A stretch of 64,000 bases of DNA from Lepidodermella squamata (lineage: Eukaryota > Gastrotricha): assembly GCA_047495785.1 (NCBI GenBank), contig JBLDXI010000046.1, positions 930,001 to 994,000 of the forward strand. Reading direction: 5' to 3'. Made by a program: the position numbers and the translations under genes. Position 1 is the stretch's first letter; each line of letters starts with the position of its first letter. This document shows positions 1-11,578 of this stretch, one piece after another. The notes below the pieces were generated by a model. The model was not told the DNA's origin and did no database searches. It saw only the letters and a program-made list of their open reading frames with translations.

Positions 1-673
1 CAAGACCTGGGAATTTTTCGACCAAGAACTTGAAAATATCGCGTTTTTTCGATTTTTCCCAATCATTTTTCCGGCCCATCAGAGTCAGATGAATAGCTGA
101 TCGGTCGATATCCCTCCAGCAGTTGACAAATGGATTAGCTCCAAGTTCTTCAGTCAAAAATTTGACCATTTCCAAATTTCCGGCTATAACTGCTGAGTGG
201 AGAATTGGACTGCCGTATCGAACAAATTCGCGTTTCGAGTTGAGCTTCAGAGGTTGAATATTTCCCAAAAAGTTACGAGTCTCATCACTCAATCCAGGTC
301 GTGATAAAATTTGCTTCAAAACCGTAAATCCGCCGTCGACATGCGGCTCTTCAGGAAAAAGTCTGGCAATATCGCTTGGAATTATATCAAAACCTTTGTC
401 AAAGTTCCAGTAGCAATGGCCGTAATTTTTGTTCCGGATCGGAATGTTAACGACCAGAGGCTCCTCGGTACAGCTACCATATTCGGCCGAATTAATTTTT
501 CGGTCGATTTTCAGGAGTTCCAGAGTTAATTTCATCAGATCTTCATAACTGGAAGAAGCAGCTAGCCGGAATTTCATGTTATTCAGGCAAGATTTGACTT
601 CGGCGGGCAAACGCTGGCTGGTCAAACCAGATTCCATCAAATTGAAAAGACATTTCAGCTCATCAGCCCTCAT
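1..673 (-). CDS. Ankyrin-repeat protein, paralogue 1 (partial, 3' end outside window)
   Basis: One open frame runs from an ATG at 673 (an in-frame TAG lies 15 bases upstream) to the window edge. The N-terminal about 75 residues match the same region of the three paralogues downstream. They are followed by a linker containing IIPSDIARLFPEEPHVDGGF, the counterpart of VPSDVVALFPKKPHPDGG in the paralogue at 5496-6983. Ankyrin-type helices follow (GSPILHSAVIAGNLEMVKFL, then LGANPF). Ankyrin repeats bind partner proteins and have no enzymatic role of their own. Unlike its neighbours no intron is needed: about 30 extra codons replace the position where the others carry a 50-60 base intron. The partner and pathway are unknown. 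Confidence is high for the family and low for the function. Confidence 0.8.
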   Translation of the reverse strand, partial: MRADELKCLFNLMESGLTSQRLPAEVKSCLNNMKFRLAASSSYEDLMKLTLELLKIDRKINSAEYGSCTEEPLVVNIPIRNKNYGHCYWNFDKGFDIIPSDIARLFPEEPHVDGGFTVLKQILSRPGLSDETRNFLGNIQPLKLNSKREFVRYGSPILHSAVIAGNLEMVKFLTEELGANPFVNCWRDIDRSAIHLTLMGRKNDWEKSKKRDIFKFLVEKFPGL

Positions 674-1568
674 TTTAATGGACAAATTCTAAGAAAATCA
701 ATAGAAGCCAAAAAAGTTAAGAAGTCGATAGTAACACTGAGCATTCTAAAGTTGAATAAGCATTTCCGAGTTTTTTTTCTAAATTCAGTCCCAAATCCCA
801 AGTTACGCAACATCTAGGAGCTTCTTAATCTTGATGGATATGCCCTCCATGACTGCGGGATTCATGAGCTTCCTGGTACCAGCTCAGTTAGGTAGAAACT
901 GTTTCAATGTTAGCTTCGACGAATCGGAAAAATGAAAAAAAATCACCAATTTGACACTTTGGAATCTAGTTAACTGATCGCCGATGGAAAAATAGAGAGA
1001 TCTATCGATAATACAAATAATTAGGTTTCAACGGAAAAATTGAAAATCGAAACCCATATTATGGGAAAATTGAGGGCTGGTGCCCTAAAGAGCCCTGAAT
1101 TTCGGGCGTTTACTAAGCGATTACTAAGTTTACTAAGCTAACCTTGCCAAAGCGATTTTAGGGTGTTTCGGCCTGAAGATAATCGCCGATTTCTTTTAAA
1201 AAATGTATACAATTTTTATTCAAGAATAGAAATAGAAGTATTAATATCTACTTGCGAAAATTCGCAAAACCTTGCGCCATCACTTGCTTTGGATCAACTT
1301 TTTTGAAAATGAGATTAAATAAATCTTTCTTAAATTTAATCATCTAAATAAATGAAAAAAATATATAATGCAGATCAAAGAAATGTTTAACATTCAGTGT
1401 TTCAGATCTTCTTTCAATATAGATAAAATCATTGGCTATTGAATAAAATCAAGTATTGGTATCAATAATCGAAAAAGCTATCAAACTTAACAAAATCAGC
1501 GGTGATAAGTCAGTTTTTTAGGTGTTTTTCACGTCACTTCAACATTTACCGCTGTTATCATTCGAATT
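674..1568. other. Intergenic, AT-rich
   Basis: This is the spacer between ankyrin paralogues 1 and 2. It is AT-rich with stops in all frames and shows no recognisable coding exon or repeat structure. It should hold the promoter of paralogue 1 and the 3' end of paralogue 2, but I see no clear TATA or poly(A) signal to mark. Confidence 0.5.
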
Positions 1569-3044
1569 CTAGTCCAAGTAATCAATTTCACAAATATCCC
1601 GCTCAAAATTAGAATCGCGATCGTCCAGAACGCTGAAAGCATCCCGCATTTCGACTTCATCGAACCTTTGCCCCTTGTTGTTTTCAAGCAAAGCCAAATC
1701 AGGGCATTTCTCCAGCAAAAATCGTTCCATCCTAACAAGGCGGTGATGGCGAGCCTTGTGCAAAATTGTGTTGCCGTTTTTATCCTGATTTTTCAAATCA
1801 ACCCCGATTGCAGCGAGGAATTCAACCAGAGCCGATTTCCCAGCAAACAGAGCGGCTTGTTCTGAATAGTCCAAACTATCATCGGTGATATGACCAAACA
1901 AATAAGGCTCAAAATTTTTGATAGCATGGATAAATCGCGGAAATTCATCGTTGTCCAAGACTTTTTCACAATTGGAGTCAAGCGGCCAAAAATCTTCGAA
2001 ATTTAAATGAAGCAATTTTTGGGCATCATTTCGAAATTTTTCCAATCTTGAAATAAGCAACGGCAATAAATCCGAATCGCCGCTTTTCGACGCTAAATGC
2101 AGCAGAATTGCTTTACTGTTCAAATCTGCCGTCTCAATTTTCGCCCCATTATCGAGTAAAAATTTCAAAAAATACGTTCGACCGATTCGAATCGCAAAAT
2201 CGACAGTCGCTTTCGAAATTTCGGCATTCAAGTCCTTGACCAAATACTTCAGAGTCTCAAAATCGTTGGCTCGAATCGCCAGATCGAGTAAACAAGCTGG
2301 ATGAGATTCAATTTGGGCAACGGACTGCAATAAATCAGGAAAATTTTCAGACAAATATTTTACGACATCGCGACGTCCCGATCTCGTGAAACAATTATCA
2401 CTCATCATAGCCGCGTGAATAGCTAGAGATTTTTCACGGGTCGAACTCGTGAGAAACGGATTGGCTCCAAGTTCTTCAATCAGAAATTTGACCATTTCGA
2501 TATTTCCGGCCTCGGCTGCTGAGTGGAGAATGGGACTGCCGCAATGGGCGAATTTCACAATTCCTTGCTTGAAAATTTTGATTTTCAAAGGCCGAATATT
2601 TGCCAAAAATCCAGAAATATCCGTGTTCAATCGAGGATGGTTGACCATTCTTTTCAGTAAGGAAAACCCGCCGTCATCGTGAGGTTTTTTCGGAAAAAGC
2701 GCCGCAATAACCGCCGGTGTAATTCCTAAATAGTCATCCTAAAAAGTTTGAATGAGAATTATTTTTTTTTCATCAATTTAAAAATGGATTAATCCGCCTA
2801 CCTTGCCGAATTCGACCGATCCTTCAGCCGCCGCGACTTTTTGATCAAATGTGAGCAATTTGGCGAATAATTCGTTCCAATTTTCGCGCGTACTCGATTT
2901 AGTGCGAGCTTCCGACATGATCAACTTGAGTTCCGCGGCCATGAATGGGTCGTGAAGAAGTTGTAAACGCTCGTGGAAACTGCCGACCATCAAATTTATC
3001 ATTATTTTCACAGATTGAACATCCACTTCTTCGAAAACGTCCAT
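1569..3044 (-). CDS. Ankyrin-repeat protein, paralogue 2 (two exons)
   Basis: Exon 1 is 3044-2802 and exon 2 is 2738-1569. The 63-base intron opens with gtaggc and closes with ttttag, and the join is in phase 0, giving about 470 residues. The N-terminus (about 1-80) is a family-specific domain containing LLTFDQKVAAAEGS. Next comes a conserved linker (ALFPKKPHDDGGFSLL), then five to eight ankyrin-like repeats, clearest at GSPILHSAAEAGNIEMVKFL and GNTILHKARHHRLVRMERFL. The tail is short and acidic. It has the same order and strand as its neighbours, consistent with tandem duplication. The role is unknown; protein-protein binding is inferred from the repeats. Confidence 0.85.
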
Positions 3045-3768
3045 AATGAAGTGAAAGGAAATCTAAAATAAAATTAAAATATTCTGAGTACATTGGAATT
3101 AGGATGAGGGGATAGAAAAAAAAAGAAAAATTGTATCAGATTAAAAGGCAAATTTATCCGAATTCTAGCGTCAAATTTTATAAGGAAATTCGCGGCTGGA
3201 TTGAAAAATCATGAGAAATCAGGTGGTCTGAACTTATTTTTAGCGTTCAGCTAAGCAAAATTAGACATTTTCGAAGCTATTTTTTACAAATTGGGCCAAA
3301 ACGCTAACTTCAAGTCTTATATATCTAAAATAGTTCATAAAATTATGATGAGGCCTTTCAAAAGTTGCAAGATGATTTATGTGAATTTTTCATTTATAAT
3401 AAATTAATAACACTATAAAAATGCATTTTTGGTGAATTTGTCCGCTAAAAACGCTCCGTTTTTTCATTTTCACAAAATTTTATCTTTCTTATCTTCGCTT
3501 CGAACCTCGAATTTTCACTGATCAGACTCGCAGAATTCGAACTGATAACATTTCGGAACAATCGCTCACATTTCAAATTTCACGATTTAATCGTACAATT
3601 CGTTTAGATTCAAAGCCGCCAAGTATTTGATCGAAGTGATAAGAATATGAATAAAATCAATCGAATATAATGAATAATCATGCTGTCAAGTCGAGTAGAA
3701 AACTCAACAATAATTAGGATTCAAGCAACTTTAACATCTCCGTTTTCACCATCAAAGTCCGAGTCGTT
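3045..3768. other. Intergenic, AT-rich
   Basis: Non-coding spacer between ankyrin paralogues 2 and 3. I see no open frame of note, no inverted repeat and no obvious promoter motif. Confidence 0.5.
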
Positions 3769-5208
3769 TTAGTACCCATTTTCCTCATCATCCGAGTTAC
3801 CATACTCGCTTCGAGTTTTTATTTCTAGGTAATTTTTCCCATTTTTATTCTTCATACCAGCGAGATCAGGGCATTTTTCAAGAGGAACTTCTCAATATCA
3901 TCCAAACGATGGTGCCTAGCTTTGTGTAAAACCGTATCGCCAGCTTCATCTTGAAATTTCAAATCAATTCCTAACGCAACAATAAATTTGACGAGTTCCA
4001 TCGATCCTGCGTAATGAGCGGCATGGCTTGCGTAATCGAAGCTATCATCTGTAAAACCGCAGTAGCCACTTTCACGCTTGAACAACCTGTGCTCATACAC
4101 TTTGATGGCGTGAACTTGCCGCTGGAAACTAGTGCAGGAGAAAACACGCTCCGAGTCACCGTGAAGAGGCCAAAAATCGTTGAAAATTTCATGCAGCAAC
4201 TTGGGCACATCTTCGCGCGAATTTTCAAGATCCATCGTCGAAATAATTACAGGTAGAAGGTCCGAATCACCGGTGTTTGACGCCAAGTGATAACGAATAG
4301 CTGAGCTGAGCAGAAAATCAGGCGAAAATTTGACCCCGTTTTCGACAAATAGCTTCAAAATATAGGTTCGGCCGGCTCGAATTGCGTAGTCCGTATCACT
4401 TTCCGTGATCTCAGCTTTCTTTTCTCGAACTAGAAATTCAACTATTTCAAAGTCATTCGCTCTCACAGCTAGATCAAGCAAGGAAACCGTTGCATAGTAA
4501 CTAAAATTCATTGAACAGCTGGCGAGCTTTGGAAATTTGTCCATCAAATACATGAAAACGTCACGCCGCCCCGAATCTCGAAAATGAGTCATCGCTCAGA
4601 AAAATCGAGTGAATAGCAAGGTGTTCACTTTCTTCCGAACTCGTGAGAAATGGATCTGCGCCAAGTTCTTCGATCAAAAATGTAACCATCTCCAAATTTC
4701 CGGCCGCGGCTGCTGAGTGAAGAATCGGGCTTCCCTTTGGGGTGTATTTAATCGTCAATGGGTATTCGCGCCAGCTTTCGTGAATTTCGAGCTTATCAGG
4801 GCGAACATTCGCTAGAAATTTCCGCGTTTCTTCCTTCAATCCAGGCCTTGTTAGAATATTTTTCAATATTGAAAAGCCTCCGTCTGGGTATGGTTTTTTC
4901 GGAAAAAGCAACAAAATGTCTGATGGAACGAAGCCCTGGAAATTGAAATTTTTTAATTTGTTGATCAATTTTTCACACTTTCTGAATACCTCATCAATTT
5001 TTTTCAATCCTTCAGCCGTTGCGATTTTCTGGTCAAATTTCAAAAATTCAGCCGTTCTCTCGTACCACTCACTCTTGAAATTAATAAGGGAGTCTAATGC
5101 CGCAGTTAAACTTGAATCGCGGAGTTTTTTCAAACGTTCAGGGAAGCCAGTTTCCATCAGACTTATAAGACATCTCGAATTTTCATCGCTCAATTTTAAA
5201 CGATCCAT
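3769..5208 (-). pseudogene. Ankyrin-repeat paralogue 3, broken by two frameshifts
   Basis: Exon 1 is 5208-4990. A 54-base intron (gtattc...ttccag) follows; it lacks stops and is a multiple of three, so the unspliced frame also stays open. Exon 2 starts at 4935. Alignment to the paralogue at 5496-6983 shows one extra base near 4574-4575, which turns SRxGRRDVF into SRFGAA-stop. One base is missing in an A run near 3880-3890, just before the CPDLA motif. After correcting for these the similarity runs to a TAA at 3769-3771. Both lesions sit in or near simple sequence, so assembly errors in a live gene remain possible. The N-terminal domain and the ankyrin repeats are otherwise intact. Confidence 0.75.
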
Positions 5209-5495
5209 TTCCTCGAAAAAATTAATATCTAAAATGGGATCGTGTAAATAGCCTCATTATTGTTTTGCGGACAATTTGTCAATTTTTCACGCTTTTTCAA
5301 GTCTCGATGTACCAGATTCGGGTCATTGATCAAAATGTGGATTAATAATCTTCAATATAATAACAAAATTATTGATTCAATCAAGTTGAGATAAAATTCC
5401 GAAAGAAATGGAAAAAAAATCACAAATCGTTAACAAATTCAATTCAAGAACTGTTGCGCTCGAAAGATGAAAAAACTTAACAAGAGCAATTAAAT

Positions 5496-6983
5496 TCAGG
5501 AAACTTCTGCTTCTTCGTTCTCACTGTTCGAATCCTCGCCGTCGCCCGAGTCTTCGCCATAGCCGAACATCTCATCCTCCGAGTAGCCGAACTCGCTGCA
5601 CGTTTTCATTTGCAGATAAGTTTTGCCGCGATTGTTCTTCACAAACGCAAGATCAGGACATTTGCTCAACAGATACTCCTCAATTTCTTTCAGACGATGC
5701 TGCCTAGCCATGTGCAAAATTGTATCGCCATATTTATCCTGGTATTTCATATCAACGCCTAGATTTTCGATGAAAAACTCAACGAGTGCCTTACTGCCCG
5801 CGTAATTCGCAGCGGCGGCCGCGTCGCAATACCCATCGCCTGAGAATCCACGATCGCCAAATTTGTCGACATATAGATTCAACTCATTCAATTTAATAGC
5901 GTGAATTTGACGCGAAAAACGCGTTGAGTGGTACGCGCCGCCAGAATCGCCATTTAGCGGCCAAAATTCGTAGAAAACCGAAAACAGCAATTCAGGCGCC
6001 GCTTTACGCAAATTTTCTTCGTCAATTGTTGAAACAATGAAAGGCACGAGATCAGAATCTCCGGTTTTCGACGCTAAATGGTAGAGAATTGCAGAGCTGA
6101 GCAAATCTCTCGGGTTAAATTTAACGCCATTTTCGACGAGAAATTTCAAAATGTAGGTACGACCAGCCCGAATAGCGTAATCGACATTGTCTTTGCTGAC
6201 GGCAATTTTTCTGTCTTCAACCAGAAATCTGACTATTTCAAACTCGTTCGCTCTGATGGCAAGGTCGAGCAGCGAGCTTTGATGGGCAGCTGGACATTTG
6301 TCGATCAGGTACATGAAAACATCACGCCGCCCCGATCTCGAATAGCTGTCATCCCTCGTCAGCGTTGAATTAATCGCAAGACATCGGTCGGATAAGGAGC
6401 TCGGTAGACATGGATCTGCGCCAAGCTGTTCGATCAAAAATTTGACCATCTCCAAATTCCCGGCCGCGGCTGCTGAGTGGAGAATCGGGCTTCCCTTAGG
6501 GGTGTAATCAATTTTCAACGGGTATTCACGCCAGCTTTCGTGAATTTTAAGGCTATCAGGTCGAATGTTTGCTAGAAATTTTCGCGTTTCTTCTCGCAAG
6601 CCCGGCCGGGCTAACAGCTTTTTCAAAATTGAAAAACCACCATCAGGGTGAGGCTTCTTCGGAAAAAGTGCCACTACGTCAGAAGGGACAAATTCTCGGT
6701 AGGCAGGCTCAGGAGAAGAAAAATTATTTAATGTTTAAAATTATTTTAATCTGACTACCTCATCCGATTTGATCGAACCTTCAGCTGCCGCGATTTTCTG
6801 ATCGAATCTGAGATATTTAGCCGTCAACACATTCCACTCTTCATTGCTACAATTTGTCGTTAATGAATCAAACTCGGCTGTTAAACATGAATCTCGCAGC
6901 TTTTTCAAACGCTCAGGAAAACCGGATCCCGTAAAATTAATCCAAACTTTCGAATCTTCAGCGCGTAATTCTATACTCTTCAT
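5496..6983 (-). CDS. Ankyrin-repeat protein, paralogue 4 (two exons, acidic tail)
   Basis: Exon 1 is 6983-6759 (75 codons). Exon 2 is 6707-5496. The 51-base intron opens with gtagtc and closes with ctcctgag, phase 0, giving about 478 residues. The N-terminal family domain contains GFPERLKKLRDS and LRFDQKIAAAEGS, nearly identical to paralogue 3. The conserved linker VPSDVVALFPKKPHPDGG leads into ankyrin repeats (GSPILHSAAAAGNLEMVKFL, then GDTILHMARQHRLKEIEEYL). The last about 30 residues are strongly acidic and serine-rich (ending SENEEAEVS), a feature only weakly present in the others. It is intact and therefore the best reference for the cluster. The binding partner is unknown. Confidence 0.87.
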
Positions 6984-7162
6984 TTAGCCGCAAAATTCAA
7001 TCTGAAAATTGATTTTGAAACACGGAGTAAACTTCTAGAACGTGAAATTTTTGAATTATTTCGAATTTATTTTACACAAAATGTAGATAAAATTTCTGCA
7101 AAAAATCTGAGTGAATCACAAATCTTCAACAAGTTTATCACGTCAATTGAATTGTTGTGTTT

Positions 7163-7704
7163 TTAGACGCCTCGATGGCTTTCTCGGAAGTGCTGCAAAA
7201 GCAGGTGCTCTGAGGCAACGGTCATCGGGCACATTTTACAGGCGAATCGACGAGTCACTAACGATGAGTTTGGAGGCGGAGGAAAGACGCGCTGAGTATT
7301 GCGACGAACCGGCAGAGCTGTTGCAAATTTACGCGAGTTTTGAGCCAATTTTTGAGTAGTGGGGCGTCTTAACCCAGTATTAGCTTCAGGTCTCGGCCGA
7401 TCGATGTCGATTGGAGTTGGTTGAATAGGAATAGGCGGAAGTTTTGCTGGTGATTGCGATTGAATTTTCCCGCAAAAATCGTAAATATTCAAATCTGGTT
7501 TTAAATTTGAAAAAATTCCACCTTAAATTTAGAAATAAAGTTATTACGCATGTTGAGGTGAGCTTTTTCGATATCGACCAATTTTTCGACCAAATCTTTC
7601 GCCTCGTTATCTTCAGGGTGCTCTTTTTGATAGCGAAAAATCCAATTGCGGCTGTATTCGAAAAGGCCGTAAAAATCTTTCGCCATGCCAAGAGAACTCG
7701 ACAT
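7163..7704 (-). CDS. Small C2H2 zinc-finger protein (two exons)
   Basis: Exon 1 is 7704-7548 from the ATG of MSSSLGMAKDF. Exon 2 is 7494-7163. The 53-base intron opens with gtaata and closes with aaccag; the join is in phase 1 and gives about 162 residues. The N-terminal half is helical and charged. The middle is rich in proline (PAKLPPIPIQPTPIDI). The C-terminus holds a single C2H2 finger, FACKMCPMTVASEHLLLQHF followed by RESH, with correct C-x2-C and H-x4-H spacing. A lone finger could bind DNA, RNA or protein. The gene lies only about 70 bases downstream of the F-box-ankyrin gene on the same strand. No specific orthologue is recognised. Confidence 0.7.
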
Positions 7705-7772
7705 TTTTAAATAAAAACCCCCTAAAATCACACGATTAAATCTATAAAAAACCAAGGAGATTTAGAAAATAT

Positions 7773-9299
7773 TCAATCGCATTCTGCGACTCGTCTTGAG
7801 CTGGAGAAAAATAAGCACTTTAGCCTTTGGTCATCGCATCGTCTCGCATACTGTCTAGCAGTCCATCCGCGAGCATCAGTTACGTTAATATCAGCCCCAT
7901 ATTTCAGAAGGGTCTTCGCCATTTGAAAATTGGCACGTTTCACAGCTTCAATCAAAACTGTTGAATCGTTCGATAATTTCACGTTCAAATCAACGCCAGC
8001 TTTGCATAAATCTTTGATGGTTCGAATGTCCCATGTGTTAACAGCATCACTCAACGCCGCGGCTACATCTGCACCGAATTCAATTAAAAGCCGGACGATT
8101 TCGGGCCGAGAAGATGCCATCATTAGCGGGACGTTTCCGAACATTCCGCGATCATTCGGATTCGCTCCGTTTTCGAGTAATACTCGGATGACATCGATAT
8201 TCATCGAGTTGTAATCGCAAGCTAGGCAAATCGCGGTATCTTCACAGGTTGTTCGTCGGTGCAAGATATCTTGAGGAATCGAGTTGTTGAGAACTTCTCG
8301 TACCAAATCTGGACGTTTCATTATTACAGCTTTCCATAATTTAACTGCCTGGATTAGGGATGCGTGAAAATTCATTGCGAATTCTCAAATATTCTCCACT
8401 TACATCGAAGATTTTTTCAGCGTTTCGAGGAAAGACCAAATCGATAGTGGTCGCGTTGTCATCGCAAAACACCAAATATTGAACGTCAAAACGATAAGGC
8501 AAAAGCAGGGTGGGTCGACTGATGGGGGAGAAATCCCAATCTGGCTTCAAAGGGGAAGATAAATTCAAGGTACCAATTCATGAAATTAAGCCTCACCTCT
8601 TTCAATGCGATATCTTCTATCTTTGCCATGTTTCGAGTTAGAAATACAGGAGGAACGGCGAAAAAGCTGTTAACATGCACATCGATAACAACAGGAAGCC
8701 GCAGCAAATGATAAACCTTTAACAGATCTTTTTTAAAAGATTCCAAAAAAGCCAATGTCTTCAAACTACCTCAGGAAACGGGAATAGTTTCTCAATGTTA
8801 ACAAGCCACCAGTAGGTATTTTGCCGACGGGCCTTTCCAATCTTTAATGCGGATAATTCTTCTTGAGACATGCACCCCAGCAAGACATCAACAAACTCCA
8901 TTGCATTTTCGAAGTTGCGCCCATTGTTAATTTTCAGATAAACTTCATCACTCAGATCTATCTCACCAATAAGCCGAAAGCGCGATTTGAAACTGCCGTC
9001 AGTCAGATGTTTGCGAAATCGTGTTAATGCTCCATCGACTTGGATGAAATTTCTTGCGCTTTCTCTCCCGAATTCACGCACAAGAAACGCAGCCCAAAAG
9101 CCATCTCCATTTAGATACTGATGCCACCTGTTGTTAAGGATAGGCATTGCAGATTCAAGTAAACAGCGAAAAATAACTTTTTGTTGACGACATTACATGC
9201 CTTGAATAAGTCAGAATTCGACAGGTTTAACAATATTTTGGATACAACTTCCGGTGGCAATGTCTCCACGGGATCAAACAGCCTCCTCCTACTGCCCAT
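7773..9299 (-). CDS. F-box protein with C-terminal ankyrin repeats (five exons)
   Basis: Exons are 9299-9178, 9127-8770, 8716-8597, 8544-8404 and 8348-7773; introns are 48-60 bases and every phase closes, giving about 438 residues. Residues about 12-50 form an F-box (TLPPEVVSKILLNLSNSDL, then CNVVNKKW, the typical tryptophan after the box). The middle region (about 50-245) is unrecognised. The C-terminal about 190 residues carry ankyrin repeats (VIRVLLENGANPNDR, EIVRLLIEFGADVAAAL, MAKTLLKYGADINVTDARGW). F-box proteins are substrate receptors of SCF (Skp1-cullin) ubiquitin ligases, so the ankyrin array is the likely substrate reader. The first intron (gttatt...caacag) joins two overlapping frames that otherwise look like a frameshift. 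Confidence 0.75.
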
Positions 9300-10407
9300 A
9301 ATTAATCAGTCTAAAGCCTAAGAAACAGGAGAAACCTATCAAGGCAAATTCGAGCATCAGCAATCAACGAATCGAAAAAACTTAACAGTGAATCCGTACG
9401 TGCTCAGGCATTCCCACATGCAACATATTAATCGCAATTCTGGCAGTGAAATATATTCAAGTCAATAGACAGAGCATAGAGCGGCGGATTGTCATGTTTC
9501 AATGGGGCATCTAAAAATTTCAACCCAGCAAGCCTCATTCGAAAGTGGAGGCACAAAGTCGAGCAGAAAACCGATGCTGAGACAGGCGAAAAGTCCGAGA
9601 CCAGATAACCGAAAGAACTCCGATCCGAAACCAGGTAACGAGACGCAGGCAACTCCTTGCAGAAAAAGCGCGCGCAAAATTTGCAATACTAAAAAGTCGA
9701 CCTTGAAGATTTTTGATCATTGCACTCCAACTTTATAAAATAATTGCGATTTCAAATTTTTTAATAAGTTAATCCTGAAGCTGAGCCGCAGTAATTTTGT
9801 AGTCTTCTTGAGCTTTTCGTTGACTTTTCTTTGCATTTTCGGTGTGGCTATTGGCACATAATTATGTGCCCCTTAATGGCTATTGGCACATAACATTTTT
9901 CATTTAACTGCTTATTTCGGGAGTTTAATTCTCAGATACCAGCATTTCAACCTTGCAATAGCAATCTAGGGGCGGCGAATTCACTGGAATCGTCGGATTT
10001 CACGTAACTGCGATAGACTTCAGATACTCTACTTGGGCTACCCATTAGATGACGGATACCCCGATTTGCGGGCCCATGACTGCAATTTCGATATCGCCAA
10101 ACGATTCCCTGTTGACGAAAACCCTAATATCAATACTCGTGGAACATTTCGATGCGTGACTTTCTAAAACATCGAAAGTTGAAATTAGCGTTATGTGCTA
10201 ATAGCCATTAAGGGGCACATAATGTATGTGCCAATAGCCAATAAGAGGCACATAATTATGTGCCAATAGCAACACCCTTGCATTTTTTGCATAGCCACGG
10301 TGAAGAATTTTATTGTTTTTCATCGAGATTGACGATATGTTATCAAAAGCAATGAACAACAAGGTTTTCTTGTTCATATTTAGTATGCATCGCTGGTCGT
10401 TTCAAAT
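9300..10407. other. Intergenic with an inverted-repeat element
   Basis: No gene is supported here. The short open frames at 9428-9738 overlap one another on opposite strands and resemble nothing known. The stretch holds the terminal-inverted-repeat element described at 9845-10272. Confidence 0.5.
9845..10272. mobile_element. MITE-like foldback element built on GGCACATAATTATGTGCC
   Basis: The left end (9845-9895) reads as two copies of TGGCTATTGGCACATAA around a self-complementary core. The right end (about 10193-10272) is its reverse complement with a further partial copy (GCTATTGGCACATAATTATG on the opposite strand). The 300-base interior is non-coding. This is the structure of a short non-autonomous foldback element. 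No target-site duplication could be fixed with confidence. Confidence 0.7.
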
Positions 10408-11578
10408 TTAATTGACGTATTTCTCTGCAAGCGGATCGAATGCTTCATCAAGAGCATCACAAGCTTTGTCAGATGCATAATTCGTCGCGCAAGCCATGGC
10501 AAAGTTTTTCCTTGGAGCCACCCAAGCGGTTGCGTACCAGGCCTCATTAGAGCCGGAATGAGTTAAAACATCATCAGCCCATGTTGGGCTCTCTACTGAC
10601 CATCCGCCAGCATAGTCGCCAACTGGGCGTTGAAGACGCTGGATGGTTGCTGCGGTTAATATCTGGGTATTCGTGCCTCTTCCGCCAGCAACGTGAACCT
10701 GCAAAAACTTGCCATAGTCTGGCAACGAACAATATACGCTACCAGCTGGACCACAAGCCGGTGGGTTGTCAGCTTCCGGGCTATCAGGGGAGATCGGACT
10801 CGGGCCTTTTTGAGTCTTGCCGTGTCCCCAGGGTTGATCGATAACCCTAGCACTGCCAGGGGCACCGAATCCACAACTAGTCATACCTAGTGGGTTGAAA
10901 ATTCTCTTTCTCATGATGTTCTCCCATGTGTCATTAGCAGCCTTTTCCAACACGTAGCCAACGACCACATAACCGGCGTTTGAGTAAACGAACTTGGAAG
11001 CTGGTCTATAAATATCTCTTATCTCTATAAAATACTTCAAACATTAAAATGTTGAATAACCTGTATTCAGGTTTTGCTCGCAGAAGAGATCGAACGGCCG
11101 TGGTACGAGCCATGGGAGAATCGCCATCCTGCCACATTTTTTCGAATACACTGTCAGGTTCATGTTCAGAAAACCCACCACGATTTTGTATTAGTTGCTC
11201 GATAGTTGCACCCCGTAATTCAGCATGAATTGTCTCCCCTGGCAAGAGCGTAGATAGGGTGTCCTCAAATCGGAACAGGCCTTGTTCCACGAAGATTCCG
11301 ACCAGTGTCGCAGTCATTGCTTTGGTATTCGACCCGAGGTGCCATTTGTCATTGAGGCCAACTCGAGTTGGGTTACCGAACTTGCGCACACCCGTTGCTC
11401 CTTGACCAACAAGCTGGCCGTTTTTCCATACAGCGCAAGCTAGAGCAGGAGCCCCGCCTTTCAGGCGATAAGGCTCAATCACTGAAGTCAAATTTTCCTG
11501 AGCTGATGAAGATTTTAGCCAAGCTAAACTTAATGCAGCAAAAATTACGATGAATCCTGAATCTGAAAAGATAATCAT
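10408..11578 (-). CDS. Secreted serine beta-lactamase-like protein A
   Basis: Exon 1 is 11578-11061 and exon 2 is 11005-10408. The 55-base intron (gttatt...tttatag) is in phase 2 and gives about 371 residues. The ATG at 11578 was preferred to an upstream GTG because it opens a hydrophobic signal peptide (about 1-26). The three catalytic motifs of the beta-lactamase/PBP fold (class C/LACTB-type, PF00144) are present: S83-N-T-K86 in HLGSNTKAMTATLVG, Y180-S-N182, and H322-S-G324 in place of KTG. Animal members are hydrolases or peptidases of mostly unknown substrate; secretion is inferred from the leader. It is a tandem duplicate of the next gene upstream. Confidence 0.88.

Noticed and set aside
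9111-9180. Frameshift between the F-box frame and the downstream frame
   Set aside because: A 50-base intron with gttatt donor and caacag acceptor restores phase and places the expected tryptophan after the F-box, so no frameshift is needed.
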